A stretch of DNA of 64,000 nt, taken from NCBI RefSeq assembly GCF_003323735.1, contig NZ_QOIM01000033.1, positions 1 to 64,000 on the forward strand, written 5' to 3'. The position numbers and the translations under genes were made by a program. Source of the stretch: Streptomyces reniochalinae (GTDB lineage Bacteria > Actinomycetota > Actinomycetes > Streptomycetales > Streptomycetaceae). Below, one piece after another: positions 1 to 8,220 of this stretch (position 1 is its first letter; the number at the start of each line of letters is the position of its first letter). Below the pieces are notes generated by a model that worked only from the letters and a program-made list of their open reading frames with translations, did not search any database and was not told where the DNA came from.

Positions 1-180
1 AATGCTTCAAACCATCCACAGGAAGAGCGGAACCAGGAGAGGAATAATCCCCCGGCTCACAGCGTCCTCTGTTGTGTATTCCAAAGGAACCTCAACCCAC
101 CGGAACAACCCGGCAGGTCAGGGTATCAACATATCTGGCGTTGACTTTTGGCACGCTGTTGAGTTCTCAAAGAACGGACG
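1..180 (-). other. 16S rRNA leader (pre-rRNA 5' region) of an rrn operon beyond the left edge
   Basis: Read on the minus strand, this stretch matches the typical Streptomyces pre-16S leader as I remember it. It has a TTTGAGAACTCAAC box, then GTGCCAAAAGTCAACGCC, a TATGTTGATACC segment, GAGGTTCCTTT, and a GAGGACGCTGTGAGC hairpin, ending in a sequence that normally runs into the mature 16S 5' end. The 16S gene itself should begin at or within a few bases left of position 1 and be transcribed leftwards. No protein gene is supported here, although frames stay open because of base composition. The leader normally pairs with sequence downstream of 16S for RNase III processing, which cannot be seen in this window. 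Confidence 0.75.
151..174 (-). promoter_or_regulatory. boxA-like antitermination site of the rRNA leader
   Basis: The minus strand reads TTCTTTGAGAACTCAACAGC, the conserved actinobacterial rrn antitermination box that recruits Nus factors. It lies about 150 bases before the expected 16S start. Assignment rests on recognition of the motif; nusA itself is encoded at 41804-42826. Confidence 0.65.
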
Positions 181-398
181 CTTCCTTCAAAACCGTCTCA
201 CCGGTTTCTCCGGACGTTTGCCCTTTCGGTGTCTCCAACCTTACCAGAATCTTTCCGGCTCATTTTCCGGGCCGTTTTTCCGATTCCTGGGTACCGGTCC
301 CCTGGGGACCGTAAGCGGCCCCGGGTTCCCGGTGCGGTGGAGCCGTAAACGTACTGGAGCGGAGCGCCCGGAGGCAAATCGAGGGCGCCCCGCTCCCG
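181..398 (-). promoter_or_regulatory. Presumed rrn promoter region
   Basis: The space between the rnj terminator and the rRNA leader must hold the rrn promoters. On the minus strand there is a TAAGGT -10-like hexamer (238-243) followed by GAGACACCGAAAGGG, which resembles remembered Streptomyces rrn promoter surroundings but has no clear -35. A second candidate is TTGCCT (372-377), 18 bases, TACGTT (348-353). rrn operons of this genus usually have several promoters; which of these are used is inferred. Confidence 0.4.
356..396. terminator. Hairpin, 14-bp stem with one mismatch
   Basis: GGAGCGGAGCGCCC (356-369) pairs with GGGCGCCCCGCTCC (383-396) with one mismatch across a 13-base loop. It follows the rnj 3' hairpin at 399-421, making a tandem terminator between rnj and the rrn promoters. 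Note that it overlaps one of the candidate rrn promoters. Confidence 0.5.
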
Positions 399-421
399 TC
401 GGGGCTCTTGCGGAGCCCCGA
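399..421 (-). terminator. rnj 3' hairpin terminator
   Basis: TCGGGGCTC (399-407) and GAGCCCCGA (413-421) form a perfect 9-bp stem with a 5-base loop starting six bases past the rnj stop codon. There is no U-tract, as is common in Streptomyces. Confidence 0.65.
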
Positions 422-427
422 CGAAGG

Positions 428-2113
428 TCAGACCTCGACGACCACGGGCAGGATCATCGGGCGCCGGCGGTAGCTGTCCGAGACCCACTTGCCCACCGTG
501 CGGCGCACCAGCTGCTGGAGCTGGTGGGTCTCCGCGATGCCGTCCTGGGCGGACTTGGCGAGGGCCTCGTCGATCTTCGGCATGACGGCGGCGAAGTCGG
601 TGTCGTCGATCCCGGAGCCCCGGGACTGGATGTGGGGGCCGCCGACGATCTTCCCCGTGGTGCTGTCGACCACCACGAAGACGGAGATGATGCCTTCGTC
701 CCCGAGGATGCGGCGGTCCTTGAGGGAGGATTCGGTGACGTCACCGACGGAGAGGCCGTCGACGTACACGTAGCCGGCCTGGACCTTGCCGGTGATCTTG
801 GCCTTGCCGTCGACCAGGTCCACCACGACACCGTCCTCCGCGATCACGATGCGGTCCTGGGGGACGCCTGTGGCCGCGCCCAGTTCGGCGCTGGCGCGCA
901 GGTGCCGCCACTCGCCGTGGACGGGCATCAGGTTGCGGGGCCGGCAGATGTTGAAGAAGTACAGCAGTTCGCCCGCGGAGGCGTGGCCCGAGACGTGGAC
1001 CTTGGCGTTGCCCTTGTGGACGACGTTGGCGCCCCAGCGGGTGAGGCCGTTGATGACGCGGTAGACGGCGTTCTCGTTGCCCGGGATGAGGGACGAGGCG
1101 AGGATCACCGTGTCGCCCTGGACGATGCGGATCTGGTGATCGCGGTTGGCCATCCGGGAGAGGGCCGCCATGGGCTCGCCCTGGGAGCCGGTGCAGACCA
1201 GGACGACCTCGTCGTCGGGCAGGTCGTCGAGCGTCTTGACGTCCACGACGAGTCCGGCGGGGACGTTGAGATAGCCCAGGTCGCGTGCGATGCCCATGTT
1301 GCGGACCATGGAGCGGCCCACGAAGGCGACGCGGCGGCCGTGTTCGTGTGCGGCGTCCAGGATCTGCTGGATGCGGTGCACGTGGCTGGCGAAGCTCGCC
1401 ACGATGATGCGCTTCTGCGCGCTGGAGAAGACCTGGCGCAGCACCGAGGAGATCTCACGCTCGGGCGGGACGAAGCCGGGGACTTCGGCGTTGGTCGAGT
1501 CGCTGAGCAGCAGGTCGATGCCCTCTTCGCCGAGGCGGGCGAAGGCGCGCAGGTCGGTGAGGCGGCCGTCCAGCGGGAGCTGGTCCATCTTGAAGTCGCC
1601 GGTGTGCACGACCATGCCGGCCGGGGTGCGCACGGCGACGGCGAGGGCGTCGGGGATGGAGTGGTTGACGGGGAGGAACTCGCAGTCGAAGGGGCCGATG
1701 CGCTCCCGGTGGCCTTCCTCCACCTCCAGCGTGTAGGGCCGGATGCGGTGCTCCTGGAGCTTGGCCTCGATGAGGGCGAGGGTGAGCTTGGAGCCGATCA
1801 GGGGGATGTCCGGCTTCTCGCGGAGGAGGTAGGGGACACCGCCGATGTGGTCCTCGTGCCCGTGGGTGAGGACGATGCCGTCGATGTCGTCGAGGCGGTC
1901 CCTGATCGTGGTGAAGTCGGGCAGGATCAGGTCGATGCCGGGCTGCTCCTCCTCGGGGAAGAGGACGCCGCAGTCGACGATCAGGAGTCTGCCGCCGTAT
2001 TCGAAGACGGTCATGTTGCGGCCGATCTCGCCGAGACCCCCCAGGGGGGTGACGCGGAGGCCGCCCTTGGGGAGCTGCGGAGGCGGACCGAGCTCAGGAT
2101 GCGGATGACTCAA
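428..2113 (-). CDS. rnj: Ribonuclease J
   Basis: RNase J is a zinc-dependent endo/5'-exoribonuclease of the metallo-beta-lactamase/beta-CASP family, acting in mRNA decay and rRNA maturation in the cytoplasm. The 561-residue product has the HGHEDH metal-binding signature at residues 84-89, the NHSIPDA and HTGDFKMD segments, the beta-CASP part in the middle and the usual C-terminal domain; the length fits the Streptomyces family. I chose the TTG start at 2113 because AAGGAGAG lies just upstream and it gives the usual LSHPHPELG N-terminus; in-frame codons further upstream lack such a site. It lies 165 bases downstream of dapA on the same strand and ends in a clear hairpin. An 11-bp hairpin precedes its ribosome binding site. 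Confidence 0.96.
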   Translation of the reverse strand: MSHPHPELGPPPQLPKGGLRVTPLGGLGEIGRNMTVFEYGGRLLIVDCGVLFPEEEQPGIDLILPDFTTIRDRLDDIDGIVLTHGHEDHIGGVPYLLREKPDIPLIGSKLTLALIEAKLQEHRIRPYTLEVEEGHRERIGPFDCEFLPVNHSIPDALAVAVRTPAGMVVHTGDFKMDQLPLDGRLTDLRAFARLGEEGIDLLLSDSTNAEVPGFVPPEREISSVLRQVFSSAQKRIIVASFASHVHRIQQILDAAHEHGRRVAFVGRSMVRNMGIARDLGYLNVPAGLVVDVKTLDDLPDDEVVLVCTGSQGEPMAALSRMANRDHQIRIVQGDTVILASSLIPGNENAVYRVINGLTRWGANVVHKGNAKVHVSGHASAGELLYFFNICRPRNLMPVHGEWRHLRASAELGAATGVPQDRIVIAEDGVVVDLVDGKAKITGKVQAGYVYVDGLSVGDVTESSLKDRRILGDEGIISVFVVVDSTTGKIVGGPHIQSRGSGIDDTDFAAVMPKIDEALAKSAQDGIAETHQLQQLVRRTVGKWVSDSYRRRPMILPVVVEV

Positions 2114-2129
2114 AAGACTCTCCTTACCA

Positions 2130-2165
2130 CGCGCGCCACGCACCCGCCTGGGTACGTGGCGCGCG
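2130..2165 (-). promoter_or_regulatory. 11-bp hairpin directly upstream of the rnj ribosome binding site
   Basis: CGCGCGCCACG (2130-2140) and CGTGGCGCGCG (2155-2165) are perfect inverted arms with a 14-base loop. On the minus strand the hairpin sits after dapA and about five bases before the rnj AAGGAGAG. It could be the dapA terminator or a 5' UTR structure controlling rnj; the sequence does not decide. Confidence 0.5.
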
Positions 2166-2278
2166 GTATTCATGATGCGTACGGGCACGCGCGGGGCGTG
2201 CGTACGTGACGTGCGTGTTCCGTTGGGTCGTGCACTGTGCCGGTGTCCGGCGGTATGCAGTTGTGGGAAGTCTGAGGA

Positions 2279-3178
2279 CTACAGGTGTACCCCGCTGTGG
2301 GCGAGATCGTGCCTGAGCTGGTCCAGCTCCTCCGGGGCGAGTTCGACCAGCGGGAGGCGCAGCGGTCCTGCCGGATGGCCCAGCCGGGCGAGCGCGGCCT
2401 TGGTCGTGATGACGCCCTGGGTGCGGAACATGCCGGTGAAGGCGGGAAGCAGCTTCTGGTGGATCTCGGTGGCCTTGGCGACGTCTCCGCTCAGGTGCGC
2501 CTCGAGCAGTGCGCGCAGCTCCGGGGTGACGACGTGGCCGACGACGGAGACGAAGCCGATGGCGCCGACGGACAGCAGCGGGAGGTTGAGCATGTCGTCG
2601 CCGCTGTACCAGGCGAGGCCGCTGGTGGCGATGGCCCAGCTGGCGCGGCCGAGGTCGCCCTTGGCGTCCTTGTTGGCGACGATACGGGGGTGCTCGGCGA
2701 GCCGGACGAGCGTCTCGGTGTTGATCGGGACGCCGCTGCGGCCGGGGATGTCGTAGAGCATCACCGGCAGCTCCGTCGCGTCGGCGATGGCGGTGAAGTG
2801 CCGGTACAGCCCCTCCTGCGGAGGCTTGCTGTAGTAGGGCGTCACCGCGAGGAGCCCGTGGGCGCCGGCCTTCTCCGCGGCGGCTGCCAGCTCGATGCTG
2901 TGCGCCGTGTTGTTCGTGCCTGCTCCCGCGATCACGTGGGCGCGGTCGCCCACGGCCTCCACGACCGCCTTGACGAGCTGGGCTTTCTCCGCATCGGAGG
3001 TGGTCGGGGATTCTCCGGTGGTGCCGCTGACGACGAGCCCGTCGTTGCCGGCGTCCACCAGGTGAGCAGCGAGCTGCTGCGCGCCGTCGAGGTCGAGCGC
3101 ACCGTCCGCGGTGAACGGCGTGACCATCGCGGTCAGGACCCGCCCGAAGGGCGTCTGCGGTGTGGAGGTCGGAGCCAT
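2279..3178 (-). CDS. dapA: 4-hydroxy-tetrahydrodipicolinate synthase
   Basis: DapA condenses pyruvate with aspartate semialdehyde, the first committed step towards diaminopimelate and lysine. The 299-residue TIM-barrel protein carries the GTTGE pyruvate-binding motif at 52-56, the YDIPGR tyrosine near 142 and the Schiff-base lysine K170 in IVANKDAKGD. The ATG at 3178 gives the standard MAPTSTPQTPFGRVL start; the frame is open a further 26 codons but without a better site. dapB for the next step lies at 6041-6793. It is preceded by a mini-ORF and a strong hairpin (3249-3336) that may attenuate it. Confidence 0.96.
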   Translation of the reverse strand: MAPTSTPQTPFGRVLTAMVTPFTADGALDLDGAQQLAAHLVDAGNDGLVVSGTTGESPTTSDAEKAQLVKAVVEAVGDRAHVIAGAGTNNTAHSIELAAAAEKAGAHGLLAVTPYYSKPPQEGLYRHFTAIADATELPVMLYDIPGRSGVPINTETLVRLAEHPRIVANKDAKGDLGRASWAIATSGLAWYSGDDMLNLPLLSVGAIGFVSVVGHVVTPELRALLEAHLSGDVAKATEIHQKLLPAFTGMFRTQGVITTKAALARLGHPAGPLRLPLVELAPEELDQLRHDLAHSGVHL

Positions 3179-3248
3179 GGGCTCCACGCTACTCGCAGCG
3201 GACCCCGCCGCGCCGCCTCGGGGCGTCCGATCCGGTGGGGAAGAGGGC

Positions 3249-3286
3249 CCCGGCACTGCCTGCTCGGGGGTTCAGGCAGTGCCGGG
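3249..3286 (-). terminator. Perfect 14-bp hairpin in the dapA 5' leader
   Basis: CCCGGCACTGCCTG (3249-3262) and CAGGCAGTGCCGGG (3273-3286) form a perfect stem with a 10-base loop, 70 bases before the dapA ATG on the minus strand and 14 bases after a mini-ORF stop. It may terminate thyX-derived transcription or act as a dapA attenuator. No U-tract follows. Confidence 0.6.
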
Positions 3287-3300
3287 ACCGCACAATCACC

Positions 3301-3327
3301 CTAGATGAACATCTCGAACCGCCGCAA
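3301..3327 (-). CDS. Putative 8-codon leader peptide upstream of dapA
   Basis: A TTG at 3327 begins an 8-codon ORF (MRRFEMFI, TAG at 3301-3303). A GAGGAGG lies about eight bases upstream, the best ribosome binding site in this gap. A GTG at 3336 would add three codons but abuts the GAGGAG too closely. The ORF is followed by a perfect 14-bp hairpin and then dapA, a leader-peptide-like layout. There are no lysine codons, so classical lysine attenuation is not suggested. The peptide is too short for composition statistics, so translation is inference. Confidence 0.3.
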   Translation of the reverse strand: MRRFEMFI

Positions 3328-3336
3328 TACGGACAC

Positions 3337-3566
3337 CTCCTCGGGGGCTCCGACCGGAGGGCGGGGAGCGCAGCCGGGTGACCGTCCGGCGGGAGACGCG
3401 GACGGGTGGACGCCACGGGCGGGAGGGTGCCGTCGCCCCGGCCGGAGGGTGCCGTCGGGCGACCGCCCCGGCGGGCGGTGCCGCCAGGTGGCCGTCCGGC
3501 GGACGACGCGGCGGGGGGGGCCGCCGCCGGAAGGCCCGGCCGGTGTTCAGCGGCCCCGCGGCCCGC
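3337..3566. repeat. thyX-dapA gap with degenerate GC-rich direct repeats
   Basis: The gap downstream of thyX is very GC-rich and holds imperfect repeats. CCGTCCGGCGGGAGACGCGG near 3384 is echoed by CCGTCCGGCGGACGACGCGG near 3493, and GGAGGGTGCCGTCG occurs near 3421 and again about 20 bases later. I see no gene here. The overlapping minus-strand frame with several cysteines (3189-3416) has no ribosome binding site. Confidence 0.4.
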
Positions 3567-4304
3567 TCAGGGGGCGACGCGTCCGTTGGCGTTGAACGCG
3601 GCGTGGGTCAGCGGCATCAGCTTCGACCACTGCTCCTCCATCGCCTCCCCCACCATTTCGATCTCCCGCTGCGGGAAGCTGGGCACCTTCGCCTGTTCGT
3701 GCTGGGTGCGCAGCCCGAGGAAGTGCATCAGCGAGCGTGCGTTGCACGTGGCGTACATCGACGAGTAGAGGCCCACGGGCAGGACGGCGCGGGCGACCTC
3801 GCGGGCGACGCCTGCCTCCAGCATCTCCAGGTACGTCGCGTACGCCGTGCGGTACACGCCCTCCATGGCGCGGCCCGTCAGTGCGTGCTGCTCGGACGTG
3901 CCCTCGACGAACTCGTACTTTCCCGGGCGGCCCTGCTGGACGAGCTTGCGGGAGGCTCCGGGCACGTAGAAGACGGGCTGGAGCTGCCGGTAGCGACCCG
4001 ACTCCTCGTTGTAGGACCAGCCGACGCGGTGCCGGTGGAACTCGCGGAAGACGAAGAGGGGGGCGCTGATGAAGAAGGTCATCGAGTTGTGCTCGAAGGG
4101 GCTGCCGTGCCGGTCCCGCATCAGGAAGTTGATCAGGCCCTTGGAGCGCTCCGGGTCCTTGTTCAGCTCGTCCAGGGACTGCTCCCCCGCGGTGGAGACC
4201 CGGGCGGCCCACAGCACGTCCGTGTCGGCGGCGCTGTGCTTGACCAGCTCGACCGTCATGTCGCTGCGGAAACTCGGGGCGAGCGGGGCGGAGGTGTCGG
4301 TCAC
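3567..4304 (-). CDS. thyX: Flavin-dependent thymidylate synthase
   Basis: ThyX methylates dUMP to dTMP using FAD, NADPH and methylenetetrahydrofolate. The 245-residue protein has the ThyX signature at 91-102 (RHR, eight residues, Ser, then GRY), within HRHRVGWSYNEESGRY, and the conserved NARSLMHFLGLR nucleotide-binding segment near the C-terminus. The GTG start at 4304 follows GGAAGGAC eight bases upstream. It lies upstream of dapA on the same strand, 388 bases away. The next plus-strand gene starts at 4582, so the space between holds divergent promoters. Confidence 0.96.
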   Translation of the reverse strand: MTDTSAPLAPSFRSDMTVELVKHSAADTDVLWAARVSTAGEQSLDELNKDPERSKGLINFLMRDRHGSPFEHNSMTFFISAPLFVFREFHRHRVGWSYNEESGRYRQLQPVFYVPGASRKLVQQGRPGKYEFVEGTSEQHALTGRAMEGVYRTAYATYLEMLEAGVAREVARAVLPVGLYSSMYATCNARSLMHFLGLRTQHEQAKVPSFPQREIEMVGEAMEEQWSKLMPLTHAAFNANGRVAP

Positions 4305-4581
4305 CTGCGGGGTCCTTCCACGTACGTCTTCCAGGGCGGGAACAGCCTACGGGGAGGGGCTGACAGCCTCGGAAGGCCGGTGCGATAGGCCGTTATGGCG
4401 ACTCTTAACCGGACAAACGAGACTCGGGGCCAAGAAACGGCACCCCCGGTGACAATCCCTCGCCCCGCGATTGATATTTTTCACATGGGTCCGGCGGCAG
4501 CGGGCACTCGGAAGCCGCCCCGGACGTTATCCCTCTAGAAGCGACCGACCGCCCAGAACGATCATGCAGGAGCGCCCCGTC

Positions 4582-4818
4582 ATGTCCCGCCGCGGAGAGA
4601 CAGTCCCGTTCGCCTTCATAGCTCAGGCCGACCGGTTCCGCAGCAATGTCACCCCGCCGCCCCGTGCCCGCCGCAGCTTCCGCCAGGTCGCCGGCAGCGC
4701 CCTGGTCGGAGTGACGATCGTCGCCGGCCTCGTCGGCTCCGTCCTGCTCGGCTCACCCGCGCTCACCGACAACCAGGTCCCCGACCGGGACCACCCGGCG
4801 GCGGCCGAAGGCCGCTGA
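4582..4818 (+). CDS. Small single-pass membrane protein, unknown function
   Basis: This 78-residue product has a basic, proline-rich N-terminal 35 residues (TPPPRARRSFRQ), one hydrophobic segment at about 37-58 (AGSALVGVTIVAGLVGSVLL), and a short acidic outer tail (NQVPDRDHPAAAEGR). The ATG at 4582 is preferred because AGGAG lies nine bases upstream; an in-frame ATG six codons earlier overlaps that site. It is divergent from thyX. I do not recognise a named family, but small proteins like this are common in Streptomyces. Confidence 0.75.
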   Translation: MSRRGETVPFAFIAQADRFRSNVTPPPRARRSFRQVAGSALVGVTIVAGLVGSVLLGSPALTDNQVPDRDHPAAAEGR

Positions 4819-4974
4819 CCTCACGGCCGCCCCTGGGAACGGCACCCGGGGGTGGCCGCCCGCGCCTGCCCTCGCTAATGTCACCGCTCACACCGCCGCG
4901 CCCGCCCGCGGCGGCAGCCCAGCCGTGGGACGGCCCCGAGCCGCCCCCTGTCGTGAGCGAGCGAGGACCCTGCC

Positions 4975-5556
4975 GTGCCCCTGCCCTTTGTGACGGCCGA
5001 CCGTGAGGACCGCGTCCAGGCGGCGCAGTCGGTGACGCTCGCCGAGGCCGACCGCGACCTGTGGCGGCGGCCCTACCGCCCCGGCCCGTGGCGGGTGGGC
5101 GGCGGAGCGCTGCTCCTTCTGCTCGCTTCGTACGTGCTCTTCTCGGCCCTGGTCATCGCCCTCGCCGGTTCGCTGCCCAGCGCTGCGGTCTGCGCGGGCT
5201 GCGGCGTGCTGGTGATCGTGCTGGCCGTCCGGCTGCTCCGGGCGGGTGTGTGGGTCAGTTCCCACGGCCTGCGCCAGGCGGGGCTCTTGCGTACGACGAC
5301 GCTGCGCTGGGCCGAGGTCGGGGTGGTGCGCACGGTGCAGCGGCCCGTCAGATGGCTGGGGATGCCGCGCACGGTGCAGGGCCAGGCCCTGGTCCTGTAT
5401 CCCCGGACGCGGGCCGGCAACGGCGCAGCGGGATCGGACGCCGAGGAACGGCGGATACTGCTGACCGACCACAACGCCGACTTCCTCCCGCGCCGCCCCG
5501 GCTTCGAACGGGCCGCCGACGTCATAGAGAGCTGGGCGGCGGAGTCCCGCAGCTGA
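4975..5556 (+). CDS. PH-domain-like membrane protein
   Basis: A 193-residue protein with a 40-residue cytoplasmic N-terminus, two hydrophobic helices at about 44-64 and 70-88, then a beta-rich region (GVWVSSHGLRQAGLL, TLRWAEVGVVRTV) of the kind annotated as bacterial PH domain (DUF2581/YdbT-type). It ends with a helix (ADVIESWAAE). GTG start at 4975, AGGAC upstream. It is convergent with the TPR-like gene at 5577 with only 20 bases between. Function unknown; probably envelope-associated. Confidence 0.85.
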   Translation: MPLPFVTADREDRVQAAQSVTLAEADRDLWRRPYRPGPWRVGGGALLLLLASYVLFSALVIALAGSLPSAAVCAGCGVLVIVLAVRLLRAGVWVSSHGLRQAGLLRTTTLRWAEVGVVRTVQRPVRWLGMPRTVQGQALVLYPRTRAGNGAAGSDAEERRILLTDHNADFLPRRPGFERAADVIESWAAESRS

Positions 5557-5576
5557 GGGCGTCGACGGGCGGCCGG

Positions 5577-6026
5577 CTAGTCGCGGGGGGCGGACTCGTG
5601 CAGGGTGATGGCGTGCTGCATGGCCTTCCGGGCCCTGGGGGTGTCGCGGGCGTCGTGGTAGGCGACGGCAAGCCGGAACCACGAGCGCCAGTCCCCCGGG
5701 TGCTCTTCCGTCTCGGCCTGGCGGCGGGCGAAGACGGCGTCGGCCGAGGCCCGGTCGATGCGGCCTGACGGTGTCCGCTCCAGTTCGTCGAGGGGCAGTC
5801 CGCCCTCGGCCTCGAGCTCGCGGGCGAGCCGTCCGGCGCGGCGGGCGAAGCGCGTGGTGTGCCACAGGAACCACGCGCCGATGAACGGCAGCACCAGCAC
5901 CGCGACGCCGAAGGGCACGGTGACGGGGGTGCCCTGCTCGATCAGCAGGACACCCCGGCTGCCGACCAGGACGAAGTAGACGACCAGGACGGCGGCCAGC
6001 AGAAAGTAGGTGAGCTTCGCGCGCAC
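5577..6026 (-). CDS. Membrane protein with TPR-like C-terminus
   Basis: This 149-residue protein has two N-terminal transmembrane helices (about 5-27 and 37-55), a short linker, and a helical C-terminal half (DWRSWFRLAVAYHDARDTPRA) resembling one tetratricopeptide hairpin. GTG start at 6026, 14 bases downstream of the dapB stop on the same strand, so it is probably cotranscribed with dapB. No enzymatic motif is visible. A scaffold role is possible but unproven. Confidence 0.85.
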   Translation of the reverse strand: MRAKLTYFLLAAVLVVYFVLVGSRGVLLIEQGTPVTVPFGVAVLVLPFIGAWFLWHTTRFARRAGRLARELEAEGGLPLDELERTPSGRIDRASADAVFARRQAETEEHPGDWRSWFRLAVAYHDARDTPRARKAMQHAITLHESAPRD

Positions 6027-6040
6027 GGTGCCGTACCCCG

Positions 6041-6805
<765 letters not shown>

Positions 6806-6837
6806 TTACGTGGTGGGTGGGGCAGGTGGGGCGGACG

Positions 6838-8220
6838 TCAGGCGACGGTCTCGTGCAGGCGGTCGGCCTGGCGGTCGGTGAGCTGCCCGATGACCGACAG
6901 CGAGGGGCGGCGGCTCAGCACCTCGCGGGCGACCTCGCGCACGTCGTCGGGCGTGACGGCGTGGATCTTCGCGAGCATGCCGTCCACGGACATCTGTTCG
7001 CCCCAGCACAGCTCGCTCTTGCCCAGGCGGTGCATCAGCGCGCCGGTGTCCTCCAGGCCGAGCACCGTAGAGCCTGACAGCTGCCCGATGGCGCGCCGCA
7101 ACTCGTCGTCGGTGAGCCCGTCACGCGCCACCTGGTCGAGTTCGTCGCGGCAGATCTTCAGCACGTCGGACACCTGTCCAGGACGGCAGCCCGCGTAGAC
7201 CCCGAACAGGCCGCAGTCCGCGTAGCCGGATGTGTAGGCGTAGGTGCTGTAGGCCAGGCCGCGCTTCTCGCGGATCTCCTGGAAGAGCCGGGAGCTCATG
7301 CCTCCGCCCAGCGCGGTGCTCAGTACCGCGAGGGGCCAGCGGCGCTCGTCGTGCCGCGAGACCCCGGGCAGCCCCAGTACCACGTGGGCCTGCTCGGTGG
7401 CCCGGTCGACGAAGTCGACCCGTCCGCCGGTGCGCAGGGAGCGGCTGCCCGAGCGGGGCCCGACCGGCTGCTCGCCCCGCGTGCGGGCGAGCGCGCCCGC
7501 ACCCTCGAACGCGGCGCGCACCCGCTTGACGACCTGCGCGTGGTCGAGGTTGCCCGCTGCGGCGACGACCAGCCGCGTCGGGTCGTAGTGCTTCTTGTAG
7601 AAGCGCGCCACCTGGTCGCGGGTCAGCGCGTTGACGGTGTCCACGGTGCCCAGCACGGGGCGCCCCAGCGGGGTGTCGCCGAACATGGTGTGCGCGAACA
7701 GGTCGTGGACGCAGTCGCCGGCGTCGTCCTCCGTCATGGCGATCTCCTCGAGGATCACGCCACGCTCGGCCTCGACCTCGCCCCGCTCGATGACGGAGGA
7801 GGTCAGCATGTCGGAGAGGACGTCGACGGCCAGCGGCAGATCGGCGTCCAGGACCCGCGCGTAGTAGCAGGTGAACTCCTTCGTGGTGAAGGCGTTCATC
7901 TCGCCGCCCACCGCGTCGAGCGCGGCGGAGATCTCCAGCGCGCTGCGCCGCTCGGTGCCCTTGAAGAGCAGGTGCTCCAGGTAGTGCGTGGCGCCGCCCA
8001 GCGCCGGGGTCTCGTCGCGGGAGCCGACGTGCGCCCAGATGCCGAGCGTGACGGAGCGCACGGTCGGCACGGACTCGGTGATCACCCGGAGCCCGCCGGG
8101 CAGCACGGTCTTGCGGACGGTGCCCGCGCCGTTCTCGCCCTTGATCAGGGTGGTGGTACGGGCGACGGCCCGCCCTGCCTCAGAGGCGGGGCGGGCCGTC
8201 GTACGGGACGTACGGGTCAC
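6838..8220 (-). CDS. M16 family zinc peptidase
   Basis: A 460-residue pitrilysin/mitochondrial-processing-peptidase-type metallopeptidase. The inverted zinc motif HYLEH is at 79-83, with the further glutamate ligand in the [12 protein letters not shown] region around 150-159. The second, inactive M16 half ([32 protein letters not shown]) follows. The GTG start at 8220 overlaps the pnp stop codon (GTGA), implying translational coupling to PNPase. The pnp-M16 pair is a widespread actinobacterial arrangement. No signal peptide is seen, so it is probably cytoplasmic; substrate unknown. Confidence 0.94.
   Translation of the reverse strand: MTRTSRTTARPASEAGRAVARTTTLIKGENGAGTVRKTVLPGGLRVITESVPTVRSVTLGIWAHVGSRDETPALGGATHYLEHLLFKGTERRSALEISAALDAVGGEMNAFTTKEFTCYYARVLDADLPLAVDVLSDMLTSSVIERGEVEAERGVILEEIAMTEDDAGDCVHDLFAHTMFGDTPLGRPVLGTVDTVNALTRDQVARFYKKHYDPTRLVVAAAGNLDHAQVVKRVRAAFEGAGALARTRGEQPVGPRSGSRSLRTGGRVDFVDRATEQAHVVLGLPGVSRHDERRWPLAVLSTALGGGMSSRLFQEIREKRGLAYSTYAYTSGYADCGLFGVYAGCRPGQVSDVLKICRDELDQVARDGLTDDELRRAIGQLSGSTVLGLEDTGALMHRLGKSELCWGEQMSVDGMLAKIHAVTPDDVREVAREVLSRRPSLSVIGQLTDRQADRLHETVA

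Noticed and set aside
2-2209. 735-codon plus-strand frame across the left edge
   Set aside because: It is antisense to rnj, and its left part covers the rRNA leader; open only because of GC-rich third positions.
3189-3416. Cys-containing 75-codon minus-strand frame upstream of dapA
   Set aside because: Crosses the hairpin and GC-rich repeats; no site for translation and no family resemblance.
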